Shown here: one piece after another, positions 46,683-58,900 of the stretch
Layout: every line of letters starts with the position of its first letter
Numbering within the stretch: position 1 is the first letter of the stretch
Assembly (NCBI GenBank): GCA_946406115.1
Contig: OX291550.1
Coordinates: forward strand, 4,454,803 to 4,518,802
DNA length: 64,000 bases
Reading direction: 5' to 3'
From: Apoda limacodes
Taxonomy: Eukaryota > Arthropoda > Insecta > Lepidoptera > Limacodidae
Program-made: the position numbers and the translations under genes
The notes under the pieces: model-generated
Told to the model about the DNA's origin: nothing
What the model saw: only the letters and a program-made list of their open reading frames with translations
The model's database searches: none

Positions 46683-48065
46683 GAATACACAAGATTTACC
46701 CTAGCCTTAACCCTAAGCTTAACCGATTTCCTATCTAATCAGATCGGGCTTAATTACGGGGTTTTCCTACCACAAGGTATCACAAAATTTACAACATCAT
46801 GTTAAAAGACACCGATCCCGGCAGGAACCTTTTACTCCACTAGATTTTCTACAGAAATCGGCAATCTCTTTTCCTTAGAGAGTACATAGCCAACAATGTC
46901 AACAAATTACCTCTGCATTTTCAATAAGTAAGGGTTTCTTTCTTCTCTACCCCAAATTTACAACTAAAATCCCGGACTAAATCTCAACCAAAAAGTCAAA
47001 CACTTTCAATTTTCCCCAACCAACCCTTCACTTTAACCAAGGTGGCATCTTACACGGTCCCTTACACGGTCCTTACACAATCGTATTAAGAAAGTCTCTC
47101 ACAAAGCCCCATAGTACAAACCCATCAATAATGAGCTGACATTGCTAGCCTCAGTTCTCACAAAAGACACTTACTGATATTTGATGTAGGCGAAACGTGC
47201 ACGGCGTCGGTATTAAATTTCTTCAAATCTTTGTGCGTCCTGTCCTTCCCACTTCCTCAGGAACCTCGAACACGGCCAGCCTCTCGGCACGACGACAGTG
47301 AAAAAGGGTGCCGCAACTGACGCCTATCGCTTATAACCGTTTTCCCCTCCCCCACTATAGACGCGGCTTGAACACGTAGCGTGTCTAGAAACCGTGGCGC
47401 CAGTCAATTTCTTCTTTATTTTACTTCCACGTGTACGCACGTGGTTCGCATTTAGTGGCCAGTTACTTTATAGTAATAATCGTATAATTATTTCAAAAGT
47501 GCAAACCGATTCTACTAATTCTTTATCTGTTGATCTATCTCCTCCGTTTTTCCATGGCTCGATTATGCAGCTTCGATTAATTTACGCAATGAATGCTCGT
47601 CGTAAGCGGCGCGGAGCCTACTCTACCATCCCTCTCGCACCCTACAACGTTTATATCAATTAACTGATAATAATCAATCGATATTCTCCATATATTTTAA
47701 CCTCCTGGTTATCTGCTACTTTACGAATCGGTCGTGTTTAACGAGCAATTATTTTTGTGTTGATGATTTTAGGATCCTACCGCGATTTACGCCTTATGAC
47801 GTAGGTATAAACATATTAATCGAAGACCGGTGAGGACATCCCGGACCACTCACTTAATCCATACTTCATTGATCTCGTTTCTATCCATTTATTAGGAGTA
47901 TTCGATTGGTATGAATTACGAAGGTGATTAATCTAATTTATATTTATTATTGATGAATTCCATCTTTAATTTACCTGCTCTCTTAAAACTTAAATTAGCA
48001 TGTCAACACCGTGTCGTGGGGTCCAGATTATTTCAATTCTCTATACAAGGCTTGGGACCACTACA

Positions 48066-48075
48066 ATCCTCCCCA
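48066..48075 (-). other. Polypurine tract (PPT)
   Basis: Read on the minus strand, GGGGAGGAT runs directly into the LTR start TGTAGTGG. A purine-only run bordering the 3' LTR is where plus-strand DNA synthesis is primed in LTR retroelements. Confidence 0.7.
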
Positions 48076-48261
48076 ACAAGTCATAAATGTACACTTATCA
48101 GTTGTGACCTGTTTCTTAATTAACCACTGGATCTCTACGCCTAAGTTTTAAGACCTCGACTTACAACCCAAACCTAGTTCAACAATGACATATAAATTAC
48201 TCGAGACTTAATCTAACCTTAATTCAACAATAACGCTAACCTTAACCTAAAAATCCCTACA

Positions 48262-48530
48262 TAACCCTAAATCCAACAACCCTCATGTTGACCTGGACTT
48301 CCCAAACATAACCGTAACCTAAACCTTATAACCCTCATGTCCACCTAACCCTAATAAACCCTAATGTTAACCTAACCACTATAAACCTCATGTTTACAAG
48401 CCTAATAATCCTCATGTTTACCTAAACCTAATAAATTTTATGTGTACCTAAACCCTATAAACCTCATGTTTACCTACACCTAATTGCCCTGAACCTTATA
48501 ACCCTAATATTATCCTAACCTTAATCCTAG
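48262..48530. repeat. CCTAA-like degenerate minisatellite
   Basis: About nine units of 25-32 bp built on ACCCTCATGTTTACCTAA and its variants (CATGTTGACCT, CATGTCCACCT, AATGTTAACCT, ATGTGTACCT) alternate with CCCTAATA / CCCTATA. The CCTAA component resembles the insect telomere unit, but it is spaced and not pure, so this is not telomeric DNA. Confidence 0.6.
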
Positions 48531-49129
48531 CCCTGCCAATCGCATCGAAATTTCCCGTAATCTCCTTCGGGAGCGGTATCGCGACTAATACTCAAGGGTC
48601 CCTATACAACAACGAAAACTTCTCCATCCACTTCACCCTCACACTTGAGTTATCATTTCTACGCTCTTTCATCAAATTCCCTGACTGAAAATGTTCCTTT
48701 CAATGTGTCTTCTCATCGTTCAAAGTCTCCTTTCATTGAGATATTAGCGAATATCCCAATATAGCACCGTACCCAGACGATCACTAATCCAACTTGTTTT
48801 ATTCATTAATCTAACTTAATTTATGGTTTAAACCGTTGACCCAAAAAGCTACGATCATCACCTAAGAGCCTCCTAATAATAATAAATGACTCGTCATAAT
48901 AATTACCCGAAATAGAACGTAAGAGATTAAAAAGAAATTATAGTGCTTAAGATCGTGCTTTACTCAAATGCAGCAAATAACTATGACGAACACAGCTTCA
49001 GTCAAGGACCACTGGTCTCACTCAACCTCAGCCAGCGACTACTCAGGGACCCACCCTGTCGAAACAAAGTCAGTCCCCTGCAACGCAACGATAGGAAACA
49101 CCAGATATAATGGATAGTTATGAAGAATA

Positions 49130-51860
49130 TAGTAGATCGAAGAAGGGAAATATGATTGGAAGCAAACAGTTGAGTTTGTCCATTATTAGTCGTAGATAAT
49201 CAGGACGGGTACGACGGAAATGCTTCGGTTAAGGACCAAGGGCCTCACTTAATCTAGGCTTGTTATGATGAATATGCTTCGATTAAGGACCAAGGGCCTC
49301 TCTCAACCTCGGCTTGTCGGGATAGTTATAGTAGTTTAAATATGGCGATGATGTTTGGAAACAAACAGTTGAGTTTGTTCACCATTAGATGTAGGTAATT
49401 ATGATAGATATAGTAGTTTGAATATGGCGACGACGTTTGAAAACAAACATTTGAGTTTGTCCATTATTAGATGTAGGTAATCATGATAGATATAGTTTGA
49501 ATATGGCGACGACGTTTGGAAACAAACAGTTGAGTTTGTCCATTATTAGTCGTAGATAATCAGGACGGGTACGACGGAAATGCTTCGGTTAAGGACCAAG
49601 GGCCTCACTTAATCTAGGCTTGTTATGATGAATATGCTTCGATTAAGGACCAAGGGCCTCTCTCAACCTCGGCTTGTCGGGATAGTTATAGTAGTTTAAA
49701 TATGGCGATGATGTTTGGAAACAAACAGTTGAGTTTGTTCACCATTAGATGTAGGTAATTATGATAGATATAGTAGTTTGAATATGGCGACGACGTTTGA
49801 AAACAAACATTTGAGTTTGTCCATTATTAGATGTAGGTAATCATGATAGATATAGTTTGAATATGGCGACGACGTTTGGAAACAAACAGTTGACTTTGTC
49901 CATTATTAGATGTAGGTAATTATGATACATATCGTAGTCTGAATATGGCAACGACGTTTGGAAACAAACAGTTGAGTTTGTCCATTATTAGATGTAGGTA
50001 ATCATGACGGATATGCTTCGGTTAAGGACCAAGGGCCTCACTCAATCTAGGCTCGTTATAATGTATATGCTTCGATTAAGGACCAAGGGCCTCACTCAAC
50101 CTCGGCTCGTCATGATAGATATGGTAGTTTTAATATGGCGATTATATTTGAACGCAACCAGTTGAGTTTGTCCATTTGATGACGTTCGGAAACAAGCAGT
50201 TGAGTTTGTCCATTTGATGACATTCGGAAGCAAACAGTTGAGTTTGTCCATTTTTAGCCGTAGGTAATTGTGATAGATATAGTAGTTTGAATATGGTGAT
50301 GATGTTTGGACGCCAAAAATTGGGTTTGTTCATTTGATGACGTTCGGAAGCAAACAGTTGAGTTTGTCCATTTTTTTTAACCGTAGGTAATTGTGATAGA
50401 TATAGTAGTTTAAATATGGCGATGACGTTTGGACGCAAACAGTCGAGTTTGTCCATTCGATGATATTCAGGAATAAACAGTTAAGTTTGTCCCTTAGACG
50501 ACGTTCGAAAGCAACCAGATGAGTTCGTCCATTATTAGATGTAGGTAATCATGACGGATATGCTTCGGTTAAGGACCAAGGGCCTCACTTAATCTATGCT
50601 TGTTATGATAGATATGGTAGTTTTAATATGGCGATTATATTTGAACGCAACCAGTTGAGTTTGTCCATTTGATGACGTTCGGAAACAAGCAGTTGAGTTT
50701 GTCCATTTGATGACATTCGGAAGCAAACAGTTGAGTTTGTCCATTTTTAGCCGTAGGTAATTGTGATGGATATTGTAGTCTGAATATGGCGATGATGTTT
50801 GAACGCCAAAAATTGGATTTGTTCATTTGATGACGTTCGGAAGCAAACAGTTGAGTTTATCCATTTGACGATATTCGGAAGCAAACAGTTGAGTTTGATA
50901 GATATAGTAGTTAGAATATGGCGATGATGTTTGGACGCAAACAGCTGGGCTTGTCCATTTTAGCAATAAATAGCTATGACGGATATGCCTCAGTTAAGGA
51001 ACAAGGGCCTCACTCAATCTAGGCTCATTATAATGTATATGCTTCGATTAAGGACCAAGGGCCTCACTCAACCTAGGCTCATTATGATAGATATAGTAGT
51101 TCCAATATGGCGATGATTTTTGGACGCAAACAGTTGAGTTTGCCCATTTGATGATATTCGGAAGCAAACAGTTAAGTTTGTCCATTTGATGATAATCCGG
51201 AACAAACAGTTGAGTTTGTCCTCTATTAGTTGTAGGTAATTATGATGGATATAGTAATTTGAATTTGGCGACGACGTTTGGAAACAAATACTTGAGTTTG
51301 CCCATTTGATAATGTTTGGAAGCAGACAGTTGAGTTTGTCCCTTATTGGCTGTAGATAATTATGATGGATATAGTAGTTAGAAGGTGGCGATGGTTTTTG
51401 GACGCAAACAGTTGAGTTTGTTCATTTCACGATATTCGGAAGCAAACAGTTAAGTTTGTCCCTTATTGGCTGTAGATAATTATGATGGATATAGTAGTTA
51501 GAAGGTGGCGATGGTTTTTGGACGCAAACAGTTGAGTTTGTTCATTTCACGATATTCGGAAGCAAACAGTTAAGTTTGTCCCTTATTGGCTGTAGATAAT
51601 TATGATGGATATAGTAGTTAGAAGGTGGCGATGATGTTTGGACGTAAACAGTTGAGTTTGTTCATTTCACGATATTCGGAAGCAAACAGTTAAGTTTGTC
51701 CATCATTAGCGGTAGATAGCTATGACGGATAAGCTTCGGTTAAGGACCAAGGGCCTCACTCAACCTAGGCTTGTTATGATGGATATGCTTCGATTAAGGA
51801 CCAAGGGCCTCTCTCAACCTCCGCTTGTCGTGATAGTTATAGTAGGTTAAATATGGCGAT
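49130..51860. repeat. Satellite-like higher-order tandem array
   Basis: The basic phrase is GCAAACAGTTGAGTTTGTCC with CGATGA(C/T)GTTTGGA and TAGATATAGTAGTTTGAATA. A second phrase is GCTTCGGTTAAGGACCAAGG with GCCTCACTCAATCTAGGCT. Exact higher-order duplications sit on this background. A 360-bp unit is repeated (49,162-49,520 and 49,522-49,880, one base different at the joins). A 120-bp unit occurs three times (51,345-51,705). A block of about 160 bp at 50,112 recurs at 50,604. Three sizes of recent duplication show that the array is still expanding and contracting. Confidence 0.9.
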
Positions 51861-52020
51861 AATGTTAGAGGGTTGTTTATTTAATGATATTAAGAAACAA
51901 ATATTAAATTGTTATCAGCAACTATGTTGTGAAATTTCGAACCTTGTGTAATAATGCTGATACTAGAGCGGCCTAACCCCATACCCCGAATATCCCCCTC
52001 CTCCCCTTAACTACTCACCC

Positions 52021-52200
52021 ACCATTCAGGTTAAGCCTGACTTCCACTAACGACATATACTTATGTATGTATACCTACATACACCTATACAACCATACAC
52101 CGAAAGCGGTCCATCAAAAACAGTAGTTGTCGAAACATTAAGACCCAACTGAATCCCACAAGGCAAATTAGTCTAATCTAACGACTCACCATTTTTTTTT
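52021..52200. repeat. Diverged third copy of the 297-bp unit
   Basis: GACATATACTTATGTATGTATACCTACATACACC, AAGCGGTCCATC, GTCGAAACATTAAGACCCAACT and CACAAGGCAAA follow in the same order as in the two nearly identical copies downstream, with many differences. Confidence 0.55.
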
Positions 52201-52246
52201 TTTTTATTATTTTCCTTTTATAATTTTTTTTTTTTTTTTTTTTTTT
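52192..52246. repeat. Interrupted poly-T tract
   Basis: Two long T runs are separated by ATTATTTTCC. In the element's sense direction this is an A-rich tract. Confidence 0.85.
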
Positions 52247-52812
52247 CCGACGACTTAAACACATCCCCAGCATAACCCTTTTCGCTCTTTCAGTTAAGGA
52301 CCTGACTCTCCCACCATTAAGGCAGGGCCCGACCTCAACTTCGACACATATACACATGTATGCATACTGCTATGTATACACACATATAGACATGCACCGC
52401 CCGCGGTCACTCAGGGATCGTACCTGCCGAAACATTACGACCCCCTGCAACTCACACGGCAAAAATCTCAGGGGCTACACTAACCATGTATAAAAATTCA
52501 AATTCATTTCATTTGCGACCCTAATTAATTACAATCTTTATCCGCGGCGATTTAAACACACCTCCAGCATAACCCTTTTCGCTTCTTCAGTTAAGGACCT
52601 GACTCTCCCACCATTAAGGCAGGGCCCAACCTCAACTTCGACACATATACACATGTATGCATACTGCTATGTATACACACATATAGACATGCACCGCCCG
52701 CGGTCACTCAGGGATCGTACCTGCCGAAACATTACGACCCCCTGCAACTCACACGGCAAAAATCTCAGGGGTTACACTAACCATGTATAAAAATCCAAAT
52801 TCATTTCATTTG
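52246..52812. repeat. 297-bp tandem duplication
   Basis: Copies at about 52,246-52,515 and 52,545-52,812 (297 bp apart) agree almost completely from TTAAACACA(C/T)C(C/T)CCAGCATAACCC to TTCATTTCATTTG. They contain GCACCGCCCGCGGTCACTCA and GACATGCAC, and an ATACACATGTATGCATACTG palindromic stretch. Confidence 0.9.
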
Positions 52813-55624
52813 TTCCTCGTACCAATGAAATAATAACCTTGTCCTACTCGGCTGGGTTTAATAATTTTGCCTTAGTTTCACATCTACATAGCAGGTAATA
52901 GTATCTATCCACGTTCTAGCTTACTTCCCATCTTACGCTGAACCTAATTTATATATATATATATTTCATGCGAATCCTAATTCTGAATAAACGCTAATGC
53001 AGTTTAATAAACATTTATTATGTTGACCCCTCCCCTAACAACTCATCCATTTAGCCTGTGGTACCTCCCCTCTCGTCATGTACATTTTATTTCTAACCGC
53101 CCTTAACATGACTACACTAACATAACCGGTCCCTGACCTACGCCAATGGTTTTAATCTCAGACATCAACCTCATTTCTCAATTGCTACATATCGCCTACT
53201 CGACAAAATCCTTTGAACAGATAATACCTATTAACAATAACCTATTTACTTCAAAAAGGGACACGCTACCAGGCATAGCCGACCTGAACACCACCTAATA
53301 CCTGCCATTATCCTATCTTGCCTTTTAGTACTTTAAACTTCCCAATCAGAGATGTATATATTTATATACAATGTAAGTGCACTTCTCGTTTACACCTGAG
53401 TATCTCCACACTGTCAATCTATCACTTTCATAAATGGCACCACAATAGATTAAAACCGTTTGACATTACCGGTCCGCCTAGTAATAAAATATTTATCGAC
53501 AATCAAAACGTAATATAATTTGGCAAGCAAAAGTATGAGCTAAAAGTATCCTAATATTTTAATCTAATAGCCCGTGAACGGTAGCAACGAATCTATAAAA
53601 GATAATCTAAACCTAACGTCTACATTCGATCGCACAGAATCACCCCAGACAGCCCCGTTGGCCAAACACCTCACGCTCCCGCTAAGACCTCGAGAAACTC
53701 CGAGTTCAAATCCCCGCTCGAGCCGACACTTTTCCTTCTTTAGTTTATATTATTTGTTATAATATCCCTTTTACCGAATTATATTCCTAAACTAACAACC
53801 CACAAAGTACATATAGTCGGTTTAACATCTACTGTTTACTTTGTTAAGATTACCTTCTACCAGTCATGAATCTTCTCGTTGGAAGAAGTTCACCGAGTCT
53901 AAGGGCTTAACAGACGTTACCGCCAAGTGAAACAGTTATTAGACGTTCGTACTTTGGAGTAACCTTTTAACTAAAACCTATAAACCGATAATTATACATA
54001 TACACAGTTATGTCTAAATGACTCATGGGGATGGTCCCAACCTACTAAGTCGGCGCTACCTAGTATAAAATAAAAACTGAGATGGATGAGGCCTCTTTCA
54101 GCTAATATCTTAGTGACTTTATGACCTCACTTCGGCATTAGCATTCCAAATGCTCGCTATCCCGACTCTCAATGCATCCCCTAAACATAAACGAACCCAC
54201 TCTAAATCATCAATAGTAAGGTGATACTTTAAGGCGGCACTCTACCTTGAGCTACAGTTTTCTACTCGGGTTTAAAATCGATTTCGCTGTCCCGTGATAA
54301 GTTCCAAACCGGAAAGTAACATGGCCCTCTACATTCTTTGACTAGCAGATTACTGTATTTGGTTTACGGTTTCTGTCCAAACCACGGTTTTAAAGAAAAT
54401 TACGACCGAATTTCTCGGTTTTCTATTTTTAATTCATAACTCACTGTCAACAAGTAGCGAGAACATAATTTATTCCGTAACATGTTAAGTAACTACAAAG
54501 CTAGAAAATTACTGTAATTAAATTTTTATATCGCATGTGATGTAACTGTAATTAACTATTTCCCCCCCTTTACGCTATGTTGTATGTCCATCTATAATAT
54601 ATTTATGCCACTGGAAAATGAGCTCTATTCGAAACAACAAAGGTATATGCGCGTTGGGGCCCTCTTAAATGCTCGTTATTTTGTTATGTCCTTTCCCTCC
54701 CCGAGCATATTAGATTTTTATTCCACAGTGTCGCCCTTCTGGCAAATAATTCTACACGTATGGAAAATTCATTAAGGCCACGACAAATAAACCGGTCAAT
54801 ACAATACGGCTAGCTCCTCCTCTCTTTCAATTAGCCATCACAAAGTTCCGAAATCTGTCCATAATACTACGACGAAGTTATACACCCGTCCACATCTACT
54901 TACACGCATGTATACGTACAAACCAGCACTCACAATCTCATTCAAACCGTACTCACAACATTAAACTAAGGTCCATAGTAATTGAATAGTGCTATCCATT
55001 AATAAATTTATTCGAATCTAGTTTTTAAACACTTTCCTAAACATATGTTATGACAATATACATATAGGTACTACCACATAGAAGTCCAGATTGAACGACT
55101 AGTAAGATTCATCTTACGAACCCCGTTCCCTAGGTTTCGGATGATTGAGATATACGAGTATGTATTTATAAATAAGGTTATTAGATCATACGCATACCCC
55201 TGCCTACCATTCTATAAATGTAATTGTAACTTTGCGTATTAGCCGTAATTTTATGTCTACATATTACTAGTAATGCCTTCCTATATCTAAGCCTAAGTCG
55301 TAGAATATATCTTACTATACTAGTACCTAGATAGATGTACTGTACTACCTAACTAAAATAAAAAACATTCTTTTACACTAATTTAACATGGTTTTATCCT
55401 AAACTTGGCCTACAATTCCCATATATGCTATATTAAAGTATGTGTCTATAACTAAGCTTAAGTAATAAACAACTACAAAATGCCTTCTAAACAAGATTTA
55501 TATCTTGCTTATTGGTTCCATTCTGTCACACCAGTCACCAACTCAAATCCATTTTAATGACCTCCCATCCGTTTTACGACAACAAAATGTAGGCTTTTAC
55601 AAGCCTATTTTAGTTCTATATCCT
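52813..55624 (-). other. Unique leader region of the element
   Basis: In the sense direction this follows the PBS and should hold packaging signals if the element is mobilised in trans. No minus-strand frame reaches 60 codons. No repeat structure is seen beyond scattered CCTAA words (for example 55,255-55,300). I can identify no packaging hairpin by eye. Confidence 0.5.
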
Positions 55625-55642
55625 ATCCTGGTCACGGCACCA
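55625..55642 (-). other. Primer binding site for tRNA-His
   Basis: The plus strand reads ATCCTGGTCACGGCACCA, which is the 3' end of animal tRNA-His (T-arm end, seven-base acceptor strand TCACGGC, discriminator A, CCA). The element's RNA thus carries the complement, TGGTGCCGTGACCAGGAT, exactly 18 nt and three bases from the LTR. That is the canonical place and length of a PBS. Confidence 0.85.
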
Positions 55643-55861
55643 AAATGTAGAAACCCCCCCCTCTCTTAAAATAATAAAATTATTTAAATTTGAACTCACG
55701 TGGAGTATACAGACGTAGTCGCCAATTTGAATACGTGAAGGCATGTGTAATCCTAACATATTATTGTTGCCTTTATTATTATTAAACATTAATGATATTT
55801 TGTAACCGTTATTAATGTTATTATTAAAGAAAGCTATGCAGAGAATTAATATTATTATTTG

Positions 55862-55952
55862 GCTGTGATCGTCTAATGGCGTAATCGTCTATTTGGACCC
55901 CTCGTTGTGACCGATAATAACCCAAGATCCTAAGAGGTATGGATTCAATCAG
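55862..55952 (+). pseudogene. tRNA-His-like segment in right LTR
   Basis: Identical to the left LTR copy, with the anticodon GTG at 55,907-55,909. It starts 216 bp from the LTR edge and about 220 bp from the PBS. In the genomic RNA it would be antisense to the primer tRNA's 5' half and anticodon arm, upstream of the PBS in the 5' leader or U5 if it lies downstream of the transcription start. Confidence 0.72.
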
Positions 55953-58900
55953 TCCCAGGTGTGAAAGAATAAAATCAAAACCCTAATCTTACATGATGCC
56001 TACATTAAAGACAACGATCTATAACCAATCCTTATCTGCAAAGCCGCTAAGTCCTAACTAGCATTAGACCAGAATTTAAATTACTAAATCTGAGTTTCTG
56101 CTCAAAATATATGTGGTTTATTATTGTAACGTAGTCGGAGTACCTAGGCCTAAATCACCCTATTCACCAGCTTAGCTACCTCCCTACAACTACAGACAAA
56201 TCCCGTAATAACAAGGTTACCCCTTGGCCAAGATAGGCCTCAAATAACTTTGACGCCTAACGTTATAACTAACGTTATGATAGTAGATGAATCCTCACTA
56301 TAAGGATGAAACCCTAAGACCGCCTACTCCTTAAGTGAAGTTGTAATCTTATAGCAATGTATGAGAGTCGCCTTAAGGAAGAGCTCTTAAGCGGTAAGTA
56401 GCCCATCAATAACCTCGTTAGCTTCCCTTAAGTAAAATTGTAACCTCATAGTAATGTAGGAAGACTAGCTTCCCCTTAACTAAAGTTATGCGCTTCCAAC
56501 AATATATGGAAATAGTTAGAGAGACAGACAGACCTATTTAGTACCTATTTATTTAAATTATTAGCAGATTCGCTATTAATCCCTTAAATAACCTATAACC
56601 TACATGTCTAACCTATCACCAGTTCTCTAGCTTGCGCTTAAGTGAAGATCGGAACTAATAACAACATATATAAGGCATTAGGGAGACGAGCGGACCTATT
56701 AAGTACATGGATAAATTATTAGCAGACTAGCTATCGATCTCTTAAGCGAAGTTATAAACTGTAATGTACTATGAAAGGTCACCATACGGATGAACTAACA
56801 GATTGAATATATATAAAGATAACACACGAATATACTCGCGGCCTGGCCCTTACGTAAATTACACAACCCTCTTAATAACACTTGAGAATGCACCACAGAT
56901 GGGCCGACTGGTTTAGTAGTTGCATAAATTATTGGTTGACAACCCGTTAACAACCCCTATGTGAAACCATAAAGTCGTAATAGTATTCGAGAAGCCACCC
57001 CAAAGGCAATCTAAATATATAAAAGGACTACCACTATCCTTACTAGCTTCTCTTCTAATCTAATCTTATAATAGTATATGTAGAATCGCCGTAAAGACAA
57101 ACTAACAAATTAGAAGTGAATGTAACCCTGAAATACATCTACAGCCTACCCTTTAAATAAAGTTATAACATAGTCCTAACCGTAAGTATCCAGAAATCCC
57201 CATACATTCATGATTATTATTTTACCACTGAAGCTCACGCCATCTGTGTAATAATCGTGGAATTTCTCGGTCGATCGATATCTTAGCTAACTGTCTAATA
57301 ATGGAGATATGGAGGAGGTCTTATAGAGGGCGCTAAGGGCGGACGATTTAGTATGGAAGTCTATCTAAATCTACCAATCCTAGTTTCCAGGTCGTTTACG
57401 GGTAACCCTAACTGGGAATCATCCAGGAACATTCACATATACAACCATTCCTTAAGGGTTCGTAAGTTGTTCTATTCAGAATTATTGGGCCCGCCACCGA
57501 ATTATCCCTTCGGCCAATTAAAGACTAAACGGTCAGACTTTTCATACATTTGCCTGTGCGTCGAAGTGCCCAGCTGGCGTCTCGTGGTCACGTGGGTGCG
57601 CGGAGTTCACATTTTAGTCTTCTGCGCAGATACAGAGTCTATTCGTGTTACTCGACCTTCCTTCGACTGATTTACGTTGGTTCGGTTTTGGTTTAGTATC
57701 TCGCGACCCGGTCAATACGAATTTCGTTATTGGATCTAAAATTGAGTTTGTGGTTACAAACTATGGCGATTATCTACACTAGAATATAAAGTTTATGAAA
57801 ACAAAACTATAAAATTGAGACAAAACCTAACGCTCGCCTAACTTATACCCTAGGTTGTTCCTACTTGATCGCTAAAATGAATATTGAAAATTAATTATGT
57901 ATAACTTGAACTTGAATAGCCTTAAGGGCCTTGGATACCGTCTGGCCTTAAGCGGTTGTCAAATGTATCGTACCTATTATCTGACTAACGTCTTGGAACC
58001 TTTAACAAGGAAGGTATATAACGACCAACTCCTGACAGACTCGTAGATAGGTTTAATCAAACTAGCTTACCTTGTGGCTTCGCCTTCCTGTCATTTAGTA
58101 ATTGAGTTAATAGATAACCTTTATCCTTCGTGCACTGTGCCTTAAACTGTCCTTTAGGATAGGTAAGTAGTGCTCCCCGCCTACTCCTACATTTATAACG
58201 CCGCGGAAGTGGCAAACAACCAGGCGACCATGTATTTATCCTTACTACTATGACTAACTACGGAACTAAGGGGACCATTTCGTTATTATTTGAATATAAC
58301 CTACGATCGGTCGGTTCGAACCCGAGGCTCCTTAAGTTTAAATAGCCGCTAGTCCGGAGAAGCTATGCTCGCCCGAAACATATGTCGTGCAAGCTAAGTT
58401 CACAAGAAATAATAAAATAGGTGTGCAATTACGCACATGGTTAAGTGGTAAATTGTTCATCAGAGTAATTAAGGCGACAGAACACCTAGTTTGACACACA
58501 ATAAGTATGTTTAAGGTGGATTGTAAGGAAGACATATCCACACTCAGGACCTGGCACATTAGCCAGATCAAGTAAGGGTTAACCCTTTTCTGAGTGTTTA
58601 GAACTTAACGTTTCGGCTTTCCATACAACAATTCAGAGCCTCATCAGTTAGTAGAGAATTGTGTATGATTATACTAATACGTATTCAACGGGGTGATCCA
58701 TGGTGAAGAATAGAACAAATCCTGACCCACTAACGTCACCTCATAGTCTGTTAATAAAGTTTGGTCAAGGTTGAGGTTCTGTCATCTTTATCTTAAATGG
58801 CTTAGTCAAAACATAACTTAAACAATATAAAACAATAAAATAAAGATTAGATAGTCTAATTAAAAATTAGACTCGCTAGATTAATGTCGCGGCCCTGAAA

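Larger units (their letters stand above)
42014..48065 (-). repeat. Left LTR (3' LTR of the element), 6,052 bp
   Basis: It matches 55,646-61,506 base for base apart from one extra 191-bp tandem unit and about six single-base changes I could see (42,165; 43,077; 44,444; 45,951; 47,122; 47,851). In plus orientation it holds four zones. The edge carries the tRNA-His-like segment. An old tandem-repeat zone lies at 42.64-43.5 kb. The middle is a unique zone. The last zone holds the 191-bp array and a unique tail. The four small open frames (43,721-44,038 plus, 105 codons; 44,706-44,939 minus, 77; 45,650-45,838 plus, 62; 47,394-47,663 plus, 89) are present identically in both LTRs. They show no known domain, and only the 77-codon one is in the sense direction. 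Confidence 0.93.
48066..55645 (-). other. Internal region of the element, non-coding (7.58 kb)
   Basis: From PBS to PPT (minus direction), 55.6-52.8 kb is unique, C/A/T-rich on the plus strand. Then come a 297-bp tandem duplication with a diverged third copy, a long T-tract, the satellite-like array, a unique piece, and CCTAA-like minirepeats next to the PPT. The only minus frames of 60 codons or more (50,142-50,456 and 50,635-50,826) are translations of the tandem array. The plus frames at 53.3-53.8 and 54.6-54.8 kb are antisense and featureless. No pol motif (YXDD, DTG, HHCC or DDE) is seen. Confidence 0.8.

Noticed and set aside
48262..48530. Interstitial telomere repeat
   Set aside because: Units are 25-32 bp, with CCTAA words separated by unrelated sequence; not a pure TTAGG array.
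50142..50826. Repetitive minus-strand proteins of 104 and 63 codons
   Set aside because: They are direct readings of the tandem array, and the same peptide text recurs because the DNA does. No start context or domain.
49130..51860. CRISPR-like array
   Set aside because: Repeats are contiguous and diverged with no unique equal-length spacers, and this is animal nuclear DNA.
55862..55952. Functional tRNA-His gene
   Set aside because: The D-arm is duplicated and the 3' acceptor half is missing; it cannot fold as a cloverleaf.
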